64,000 nt of DNA from Scopulariopsis brevicaulis (lineage: Eukaryota > Ascomycota > Sordariomycetes > Microascales > Microascaceae). Below, piece after piece: positions 54,867 through 64,000 of this stretch. Each line of letters starts with the position of its first letter. Position 1 is the first letter of the stretch. The notes under the pieces were generated by a model, which did no database searches, had not been told where the DNA came from, and was given only the letters and a program-made list of their open reading frames with translations. A program made the position numbers and the translations under genes. The DNA lies in assembly GCA_017657125.1 (NCBI GenBank), contig JAGFNX010000246.1, forward strand, positions 62,001 to 126,000, read 5' to 3'.

Positions 54867-57800
54867 CGGGGGATGACGCAGGCAAAAAGGGAAAGTAAGA
54901 AAGGAGTGGTGTGGAGAGGGGAGATGGTGAGGGGAGGAGAATTATACCCCACGTGCGGCGCACGTCTTTTGCAGAACAGGGCTGGATGAAATGGAAACGG
55001 GAATCATGGCGGGCGTTCTTTTGGTCTTCACTCATTTGGGAGGCTTCCTGTTTTCTTGGGCCGGGTTTTCCTTGGGATTCGGGGAGTCGGGGGAAAGCTT
55101 GTTTGCCTCGTTTTCTTTCGTTTGTTTAAATCTAAGAGGATGCTCTACTTTTTAAGTTGCTCGTGTCTTGTGAAGTGTCTTCTGTGAAGTCTTGTGGGTA
55201 TGTATATGGGACGAGGGCTTTTGTATCGAAAGACCGGGTTGGGTAGCTGTGTTATGCTATGCCCCTATTATATCCCACGAACTGGTAGGCGAGGAGTCAG
55301 GGGCGTAAGGCCCGGAGGGGGGTTACGTCCGTCTAATTGCTGTGAGCGTGAGGTGAGGTTATGACACCCAAATGGCGTCTTGTCCGTACGGGCGTCACGA
55401 TGGGCCCTTCCGCTGGGGGCAAAGGCAGCTGTTTGCCGCTTTGGCACGGGCTCTTGAGAGCCCAACCGAACCGCCCTCTCTCCCCAACCCTCTCAGAGCA
55501 ACCTGGTTCTTTGGGGCTGGGACTTGAGGCTACGGTCTAGATGGGCGGAGGTTCCGGGTCGTCGTCGAGCGTGAGCCGGACAGTTTCGAGTTCTCCTCCC
55601 GTGTGGTCTGGCGGGATGCTTCGAAGTCTTTGTTTATGGGTCCTTGGGTCTCGGGACGTCTGCGGGATCTCAGATGGCCCGTCTTTTACGTGCCGGCGGG
55701 GGTTTTCCGGCTTGCGTACTTTTCACGTTGGTCTGGCCTCAGTGCTGACTGTTACGTCTCGCAGTTGAACTCCGGATGTGTCTGTTTCGGACAGGCTTGA
55801 GTGTAGGCCAGTCGAACAAGAACCCCTATGGACCCTCCGGCCGAAAAGAACCCTCGGCTTCGCCGACTCGCCTCCGCACGGAAGGGCTGGAGTCACACCC
55901 TACGGCTTTAGCAGGGAGGTAATAACACGGCTTGTGACGTTGGAAATGGTATACGAGGCGAAAGCACGGGGCTGCTGTTCCCAAGCATGTAAAGAGTCCA
56001 AAGAGGAAGGAGTATGTTCCGCGTGGGATGGATATTGTGCGGGTGGGGAGGAGGCGGGATGTGATGCCACCGAGGGAAGAGTTTTCCCAAGAGGACTGCA
56101 TAGGGTGTCTTGTAGAGGGTGGTAGGCAAGTACTCCCGGCGCTAAGTGGGAGGCATCGTGTTTGGGGAGTCATGATCCCATCTTCAACTACGCCTGGCTG
56201 TCCTGTGCAGATCTGAGCAGATCCGTAACGCGAGAGTCATGGCCCTCAACCCAAACGCAGGACATCATCCACACACCTAGTCCTTCCTTCCTGTGCACTC
56301 CTCAAGTGACCCAGAGCCTTACGCCCGTGATGTAGCCGCTTACTGCACACACTCACGCACACACGCCACCGAGCGACGCCGGCCGCTCCCACCCAATCAA
56401 CCCCCCCGTGCGGCACTCTGCTTCGGCGATGATACCCTCCATCATGGGCGGGATAAATTCCCGCAGAGGCGTTCTGGGCTTCTGTTGGGTCCCACTTCAC
56501 TTGGCTGACATGCGTTGAGGAGTGCGGACGTGCAGGCGTGGAGGCGACTGCTCGGCTTCCTGGTGGACTGACCCGGTCCTCTGGCGCTGCCAGCTCAGTC
56601 TACCCGCCTTCCACCGAGTCCGTCCGCTATTCATGGCTTAATGCGTACATCAGGCCATGCCCTCAGGTAACAGCTAGCGAGCCTGTCCTCGGACGCCATG
56701 GGCCCCAGGGGCTCGGGGACAGTAGCCGAAGACACTGCCTGCCAAGAGCGAACACGGGGTCGCATCTACCACGCCCGGCCCGCACACATAAGGTCCTCGG
56801 CGTGCGTCATGGCCCTCCGCTAGCACAAAGTAGCTCCCTCTCGTCACCGCCGATTGGGACGCAAGAGGGACGGACGGCTCGACGGGGGTTTCTGATTTGG
56901 GGGCTCTGTCCCGGGCTGTCTCGTGCCATGCTGGTGACGGCTGGCAGTCCCGATGACAGGAGCCGAGGGTATATCACGGTTGCATAAGTTATTAGAAAGA
57001 GGGGGGCCGCGGGATCTTTGCTCGCAGTGATGGGTCGGGAAGGGACTCAGGGCTCAGGCCGTCTCCAGGGCTCCATCACAGCTCCGGCCCTCCGCTTGAA
57101 TCCTTCGCGGGAACACGGGAAAAGAACACATCCAGCTGCAAAGACCGATCCTTCTACTCCAACCAGCCCTAAAGATGACGGCGCCAGGGGTTCACTCCCC
57201 GCTGCGCCTCTCGTGTTCAACGCCGATCCATAAGCGCGACGTCCCGGTCACGGCGCCTATCCCACCTCGTACGGCGTCCGAGATCCGTGGACGATCGGCG
57301 ACCGCTACGTTACAGGCAGCTCCCTGTTCTCGAGGCCTGTATTCGGTCCGGGAAAGGAGGGCCCCTGGTTCATCGTGGATGTGAGCTTACGGTTTACTCC
57401 GCGAAGTGAAGGGACTGTTGCCAGTATGCATAGCCCTCTAGCGCTCCTGCGTGTAATAGCGTCGTTCTTCGGACGAACAACCCTGCTGGATTCCGTGCAC
57501 TGGAAGCCCCAGGACGATTCGCGAGGGTTCCAAAGCCGCTCGTACGAGGGCCATCCGCACCGACAACCCCATCTCCCGCCTCCCACCTTCCAGAGTCGTT
57601 AGTGCCGTCCCAAATGATGTAGCATGCCACCGCAGACATGCCATTCGCTTGCCCTCCCCTCCGGAACACATACCCATTCCAAACACCGCAGATATAGCAC
57701 CACCCCCTATAAAACGGAGCACATCCCCCAAATCCCCCCCTGTGCCGAGCATTACTCCAGAACAGCACCCGCGCTCCGCCACCACAACCCCAGGTGCGGA

Positions 57801-58981
57801 GTCCCAGCTAAAAAGTGGGCCCACGGGAAAACCAAGGCAAGAAGAGAAAGGAAAAGAATGAAAGGAAAAAGGCGTTGGGTTCCGAGGGATACCCCGGCCT
57901 AGCGCTGTTTCTAAGAATAGAAGGATGCCGTTGCTGGCCCCACGTGCTAGGCCGGATTTGGGATCGTGCAGTGAGGAGTGGGTGTGGGAGGTGAGGGAGG
58001 GGGCGTGGATACAGTGCCGGGCTTGGGTCTTGTGCTGGGATTATGCTTCGTGGTGCTGGGTTGATTCCTCACTCAGAGGGCGATCTTACAGGGCGGTATT
58101 ACAGCACATTTTCAGAGGTAACGATCCCCCACGGCCTTCTGGCCCCCACTGGATCCCCCTGCGTCAGATACCGGACGGTGTGGCCCGGCACGCGGACGGG
58201 AGTCCGCTGCACGCTCCCTTCCGCGAGGCTCAGATCACACAGAAGGTGTCCCACGCGCAGCCAGCCAAGGGGATGACGGCGCCCGTCCGGGCCCTGCGTC
58301 CGGCGAGCGGTCCCCGTCGCACGGCGCATGCTGGTTCCCTTGGATGCTGCTGCACTGCTGTCCGGACCTCGGCGGTGGGGTCTGGGAGTCGTGGTTGTGG
58401 TTGTGCCCGGGTAGTTTGGGAACAGGGATCGCGGCCTGTGCATTCTTCACCTTGGTTCAGCTGTCGTATCGGGTGTGCTTTTGAGGCGGTGCTCCGCCTC
58501 GAGGACTCAGCTCGCCATCGGCAGGGCGATGCGCTACTCGGTATTGAGTCCATGCCATCCTCAGTTGCGACCCCTGTCCCGAAGAATAGGGGACCCGCGC
58601 GGACCACAACCCCATGCCACGGCCCCCTATCCGCCTTCCACAAGCGGCGTGGTCAATGCCAACACCCCTGGAACGGCTAGGGCAGGACCCATGACGTGCC
58701 GGGCCCGCGGTGTCCCTAAAAGCGGACACGAGGAATGGGAGCCGGCCAACCGCTGCGCGGGAGACGACATGTCATTTGACGCTGCCGCGGGTGGAGTTTC
58801 GTGGCAGCCGCTCGTCTATGCTTTAAGTTTTGGCATAGTGCCACGGCGGTGGCTTGTACAAGCATTCCATCATCCAGGTGATGCTCACAAGCCACGGTGC
58901 GAGTCGTCGAGCGGGTGCCCGGCCATGCCACGCCACCCGAACCCGACGCGCCGGTAAACCATAACGCGCCAAAGGCGTAAA

Positions 58982-59090
58982 CCGTGCCGCCCCTCTAGCA
59001 AGATATCGCACAGCCCATGCACAAGTGAAAGCATAGCCGTGCCGCCCCTCTCGCAAGATATCGCACAGCCTATGCATAAGTGAAAGCATA
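58982..59090 (+). repeat. 55-bp tandem duplication
   Basis: Two copies, starting at 58982 and 59037, differ at three positions. Two differences change CA to TA (CCATGCACA against CTATGCATA), the direction expected from repeat-induced point mutation. The third is A against C. Confidence 0.85.
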
Positions 59091-59506
59091 AATAACACAG
59101 CACTAAAATGAGCCACGGAGCGTCCCTCGTCATCGCCCGAAAGTCGAGAGCTGGCTCCAGCTCCCCAGCGCTAGTCCGCTCTATTTCCGTCCACATACCG
59201 TCGATAGGGCGGCGGCGCTATGACATGCGCCCAGCCCAGCCTAACGCACTTGGGACGTCCCGAGTAAGAGCCGTGGAGGAAGGACCCTTGCGTTCGTGAC
59301 GCTCACCGTCTGCTTCGGAATGTGGAGCGGGTGACCAAAGAATGGACGGCGGTTTCTGCTTCCGGAAGCTCGGGGTTGTTTTGCCAAGGTGCCAAGAGCC
59401 TAGACGTGATCCCCCTTTCTCAAAAGTGCACGGTACTGAGAGGGGCACATTAGGGCATATTCGGTATACGAGTAACTTGGCAACCCTCCTCCTCCTTGCC
59501 GTGGGC

Positions 59507-59530
59507 GCTTCAGGGTGGGCTTCAGGGTGG
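59507..59530 (+). repeat. 12-bp tandem duplication
   Basis: GCTTCAGGGTGG occurs twice back to back in non-coding DNA. Confidence 0.8.
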
Positions 59531-60870
59531 CCTTGTGGGGAAATGCGTATGTTTATCCGCGTCGGGGGTGGGTTGGAGGCCAGGGCGCTGTTCATGCCCC
59601 GATGCCCAGGGGAGAGAACATGTTAAGCCGCGGCAAAAGCGACAGGCCTACCCTTGCCCTGAGACCAAAGACCCCTCGACAGGGCCCGGGCGTGGACATC
59701 GCCGGAGCGCTGCCCCATCAGGGCCATGATGCCCGGCAAATACCGCTCGGCACGGCGAATAAAACCGAGGGAAGAGAAGAATAATCAATCACCCCCACCC
59801 GACGGGAACATTCCATCCTGGGACGGGAGATGAAGTCATAGGGCTCTCCTCCCCCCCCCTAAACACCTCACGGCGATTGGACTCTATTTTTACATGCTCC
59901 CCCCAGTGCGTGTAATCTCCGCTGAGGCGGGACCCCGTGTTGGGCGCCGCCTCACCTTTCAGCCGGCTCAGCCCCGAAAATGCACATCCCTATAGGGCCG
60001 GGGAGATGCAACATGCCAACGGTCCCGGGGCCCATGTTCCATAAAAGTAAAACTTGTGATTACGTACCGGTACCGAGGAGAGAATCTGGATGCCCCGGAT
60101 CTGGGATTACCCCTGGGCCGTGACGGGGTCTCGGTACCCGCGGAGCCCCGGACGTGCGTGTGGCTACGAGCGGCGTGGTGCATTTTTCTTCTGTGGCTGG
60201 AAAGGGGGCCGACCGGGTTTCTGCCCAGCGGACGTGGTGAGACCAAAAAAAAAAGACGACGCAAGCCACGGCAATCAATCATGTCTCGAGGACACTACGT
60301 TGCGCTCCCAGCGCAGACGTGGCGGTCTCGACCACGAACCAGAGCCAATAAGAAGCCGGTGGGATGTCGTGGCGCTCACGCCTTGGTGACGGGGCCATGC
60401 GGGTGCACCACACGTCTCGCCCTGGTCGTACGACTCCATCCCCCCATGCAACTGCCGTGAAGAACCTCACCGAGGCCCTTCTGGAATGGTGAATTACAAC
60501 GCCCAGTAACAGCCGTTTTAGCGTGGGCCGGGCGCCCACAGTTTGCCCGCGTGACCAAGCCCACGGACCCGTGGAGACTCCGACTCTTGGGACAGAAGAA
60601 GCCGAGGCTCAATGACGATGATGCCATGCCCACCCGCAACTGCCGTCCCGGGGAAAAAAAAATAGGACGAAACGACACTCGACGTTTCCCCGTGCGTTCT
60701 TTTTTTGCGTCCCGGCAACACTAATGTCTGGGTCTTGGTAAGCAGTCTAGAGCCCGCACGGCGAATTCGACTCATCGGGCCTAGCGCCGAGATCAAAGGG
60801 CACGCCCGCCCACGCCGTTCCCTGCAGCGTCGCATCTCCGCGGTCGTCGCGCCATGACACCGAGCGGGAC

Positions 60871-60892
60871 CCATGCCATGCCATGCCATGCC
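60871..60892 (+). repeat. CCATG pentanucleotide microsatellite
   Basis: Four perfect CCATG units plus CC. Confidence 0.85.
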
Positions 60893-62267
60893 AGCGACTT
60901 CACTAGCGCGCGGTCTTCTTGGCGCCTTGCTCCGCGGGTTTTCCTGGCTGGTCTCTGGCTTTTACTGTACTCGCTCGGGATGCATGGCATGGGGTGGTGG
61001 GGTTCAGTGAGGGCCCCGATGGAGGGTCCTTTTCTTGGCGCTGAGATGCCGAATGTTCTGCTGGTGGGTACGCTGCGGATATGTCATGGTGAGGCCGTGG
61101 TGCCCGCCGGGGGGGTGGGGTTGGTGGGCTGGAGTCTGCTGGGCGGCCATGTGTTTTTGGATGGAGTGTCTTGGATTCCGTAGATGAGATAACTCGTCGA
61201 AATAGCGGGGCGCAGCGCCCATACAGTCCGCCCGCGCGACCCTGTTAGAACCTCCTGACCGGCATCGAAAGGCAGGACCTCACAAACACAATACAGAACC
61301 TGCCATCGTGACCCGCAAACATTTGGTGTGCACATTTTCTCACACACATCACACCAGACCCACACTCCCCGAGGTCTCCACTTTGCGCGTCTTGGCCCGT
61401 CTTGGCCCGCCCGCTCGCCCCATTCGCCACGCCCCCAGCACCACGCCGGACTCCGGCGGACCCTTGCGTGCGCCGCATGCTGCCAGTTGGGAGCACCCGG
61501 CCGATCGGCGACCGGGCGGACACCATCCATGCTAGGCACAGCCACGATCGCGCTTGGCTTTGTTGGGCGGGTGACGGGGTCTGGTGACGGCGGGCCCCCC
61601 GTTGCGGTTTCTCACGAACGATGAGCCTAATGACATCAGTTCGGGGGGTTTGGGCGCCGTCATAGCTTCGGCGGAGAGCGGAGGGTCTGCAACGTGCCGA
61701 GGGACGGGGTCTCCGCTGGTTTAGCGTTATGCTTACGCTAGCTCTAGGTGGTGCCAGGAACAAAAGACAAAGGTAGCCTGGAAACGTTTGGCGTTTGTCA
61801 GGGTCCGCTGGCACGTTAACCGCACAAAGCGACCGTGTAAGCGGGAAATAGACCCAGACCTGGACGAAGAAATAACGGCCGGGAGGGGAAGCCCGGAGAA
61901 GCCGCGAATCATTCGTCGGGACTTTCGATTTTCGTCCAATCGCCCCTCGCAGCGTGTCGATCGCTTTTTTTTTTTTTGTTTTCATCGGTGGCCGTGGCGG
62001 GATTTCGGGGTTTACTAGGCGTGCGGTACAAGCCGAAGCGGAGCGGTCCAAAAATAGGCCCCAGCATCGCCCTTGTCGTGCCGGGGGGACTCGATATTTG
62101 GGTAGAAGGTACCCACCCGCTCACCTTTTTCGGTGCAAGAGCGCGACTTGGCATGGGGAGGTGGGACGAGCGGTGGCTTGTATCAGGTACGGCTCGACGG
62201 GGGCTTCGGGCGCGGGTACTGGGTACTGGCCTAGACCGCGGGGTGAAGGGGGCCCAAGTCAGCTCTG

Positions 62268-62303
62268 CTGCATACGCTGCATACGTTACATGCTCTGCAT
62301 ACT
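62268..62303 (+). repeat. CTGCATAC short repeats
   Basis: CTGCATACG twice in tandem, then CTGCATACT after a 9-bp spacer, in the upstream region of the Zn2Cys6 gene. Confidence 0.65.
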
Positions 62304-62690
62304 GTGATTGTCGTGCTCAAATCCAATACTGGGTCCCGTCAGCAGGCGACCGGGCGGGCCTCCATGCGTCGGGTAGCGATGAACCGCACGGGAATGGACG
62401 ACTCGGAGTGTCGAAGCCCCATGTTCTCACATCGCCGTTGCAGGGTCTCGCCCCGGATGCACAGTGCCGGTTGCTTGGAGGGCGAGGTGCCAAGTCTCAG
62501 CCAGCGTGCTGCGGCACGGGGAGGGTGAGGGTCTCGACTTCCCCAAGGTGGCAGCGACATAACTCGGCAGGAAGGGGAAAAAAAGAGGGGGCGCGGCGCG
62601 GTAACCCGGCAGGGAAGGGGCGCCCAGACCACGCACGCCCACGCAACACACATCACACGCCCCCTCCCCCGGCCCTCAGACATTCCTCAC

Positions 62691-63574
62691 TGGTACATAT
62701 ATTACCGCCGTGGCCGCCCTCACTCCGCCTTTTCCTTCCCCTCCCCTCTCCCATCAAAAGACAATCACAAACGATCGCTAACTGCTTCCGCACCCACACT
62801 CGCTCTCCCCCCCCATCACCCAACCTCTTAGGAAGTCCTCGTCGACTCCTGTCATTCGCTTGAAACCAGATTATTCCCTTTTTTTTGTTGTAAAGGAAGA
62901 GAGAAAGTGCGTGTGTGCGTTGTTGTTAGTGTTGTGCTCGCCCAGAGAAGAAGCCTCCGCGAAACAACTGTTCCCGAATTCCCGACGACAAGCCAGCTCA
63001 GACCGATCGAACAAACCGTCGTCGAATTGAACAGTCCCGTTTCCGGCCCTCCGTGAAGGAAAAGGAACCAGCACAATCCGAAGAGACCCCGTCTTAGGCA
63101 GACACCATCTGTCGCGACCCTCGCCAGTAGCCGTCCCCCGTCAATTCCCACCGCAGCTACCCGGTGAAATCACCCATTTTCATTCCCGAACGGGAATCAA
63201 AGGATCCCATCGTCAATCGCCAAGTACCCCCGCGATCCGAGAATGCGTTAAGACCGTCTTAACCACAAACCAATATTCAACCACCCACCTTCGTTTTACC
63301 ACCAAAAAAAAAGTGGAATTATCCACGTTTACGATCGCTACCTTGTTTTGAAGGGGAAAAGTCAGGAAGAGAAGAAGCCGTAATATTCGATCAACCAGAG
63401 ACATCCGTGAGGAGAAAGGTCTAGAGCTCATCATTCGTTACCCGCAACGTACACGGCAATCTCGTCGTGTCACTGTTTAGCCGTGCGTTTCCATTCCTCT
63501 CCATTCTCGAGTATGCGTTGCTGACATTGCTCGACAGTATCGTGTCCAAGTCAACTCGTCGACAAACATCCAAA
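62691..63574 (+). promoter_or_regulatory. Core promoter and long, AUG-depleted leader of the Zn2Cys6 gene
   Basis: TACATATATTA at 62694-62704 is followed by a strongly pyrimidine-rich tract (62730-62760), which I take as the start region. In the roughly 850 nt from there to the main ATG I count only two ATGs, where a random sequence of this length would have about thirteen. Each opens a minimal uORF: ATG-CGT-TAA at 63243-63251 and ATG-CGT-TGC-TGA at 63513-63524. The second ends 50 nt before the start codon. Confidence 0.55.
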
Positions 63575-64000
63575 ATGGCTGGTCCCGGCGGCGGTCCCCC
63601 TCGGAGGAGGTACGCACTCTCTTCCCCTTGCGACGAATACAGTAAGCTAACGTCCCATAATAAGCCACACCAAATCTCGGAAGGGCTGTGATACATGGTA
63701 AGTCCAGTCGGCCCTTTTGCCTCGCCCGTGAGCCGTGACTGACCGGCCCCAGCAAACGTCGACACATCAGGTGTGACGAGAACTTCCCGCAGTGCCGCAA
63801 CTGCACCAAGCACAAGATCCGGTGCCCCTACAACGACATGCCCGTCCCAGAGGACCGTGCGGGGAGCCCGGACAAGCCCGACCTCATGTGGACCCCGCAG
63901 ATCGAGGCCGAGATCGAGCAGTGGCAGCGGACCGGCATCTTCCCGTTCCCGAACCTCAACATCTACCCGTCTCCGTCGCCTCATGCCTACTCGCTCGAGG
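63575..64000 (+). CDS. Zn2Cys6 transcription factor, 5' part (runs off the window)
   Basis: Exons 63575-63609, 63665-63697 and 63753 onward; the third is open to the window end, giving 105 residues so far. Splicing builds a complete binuclear zinc cluster, CDTCKRRHIRCDENFPQC then RNCTKHKIRC, with spacing C-x2-C-x6-C-x6-C-x2-C-x6-C. The preceding HTKSRKG and the RRH/RC contacts are typical of the fungal group related to Upc2-type sterol regulators and other KSRxGC factors. The second exon is only 33 nt, and intron 2 splits the codon of the second zinc-binding Cys (TG|C). After the cluster come VPEDRAGSPDKPDLMWTPQIEAEIEQWQ and TGIFPFPNLNIYP, as in that group. The product is a nuclear DNA-binding regulator; its targets are unknown. 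Confidence 0.9.

Larger units (their letters stand above)
54867..62690. other. Gene-free 7.8-kb stretch
   Basis: I find no recognisable coding sequence on either strand. Open frames up to 268 aa (minus 61245-62051, plus 57925-58680) look like chance in GC-rich DNA. The stretch is not AT-rich. It carries several small tandem repeats listed separately and a T13 tract at 61965-61977. Confidence 0.5.

Noticed and set aside
57438..57824. 128-codon Gly-rich minus-strand frame
   Set aside because: Looks superficially like a small membrane protein, but it has no conserved pattern and overlaps equally open frames on the other strand.

Overview
The window is nuclear DNA from a filamentous ascomycete, most likely a Sordariomycete. 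The evidence is: genes spaced about 4 kb apart, short introns (49-106 nt in most cases, two over 200 nt) with GT...CTAAC...AG signals, C/G-rich third codon positions, pyrimidine-rich leaders, and a characteristic gene set (DUF3455 secreted protein, Zn2Cys6 regulator, Ssh4/Ear1-type SPRY adaptor, N2227 methyltransferase, CYP68-like P450). The species cannot be named from sequence alone. Fifteen protein genes are supported and their exon structures were worked out by hand. No tRNA, rRNA, intact transposon or CRISPR array was seen.

Layout. 0-16.7 kb is an oxidoreductase-rich segment: a nitroreductase-like flavoprotein (-), an NADPH/FAD reductase without an FMN domain but with a Cys cluster (-), a 5.8-kb gene-free stretch, a cytochrome P450 (+), an SDR (+), an N2227-type methyltransferase (-) and proteasome assembly chaperone 4 (+). 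19-35 kb is mostly housekeeping: transportin/Kap104 (+), a secreted DUF3455 protein (+), a 1954-residue DH-like/PH-like protein (-) and cytosolic tryptophanyl-tRNA synthetase (+). 35.9-54.9 kb holds a basic disordered protein (-), an endonuclease/exonuclease/phosphatase family enzyme (+), two largely disordered proteins (+), one of them membrane-anchored, and an Ssh4/Ear1-like Rsp5 adaptor (+). The last 9 kb is a gene-free stretch leading into the long leader and first exons of a Zn2Cys6 transcription factor cut by the window end.

The most notable signal is in the first large gap. Five copies of ATCWGATAA, the site of the fungal iron-responsive GATA repressor (SreA/SRE/Sre1), lie between 4447 and 6488, and none was found elsewhere in the window. 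They sit upstream of the FAD/NADPH reductase, which suggests an iron-controlled reductase that has not been described. The second is the roughly 850-nt leader of the Zn2Cys6 gene. It has only two AUGs, each opening an ORF of two or three codons, which looks like translational control.

Three large gaps (4.0-9.8, 40.6-46.6 and 54.9-63.6 kb) contain no gene I can recognise. They are not AT-rich, so they do not look like ordinary RIP-degraded transposon islands.
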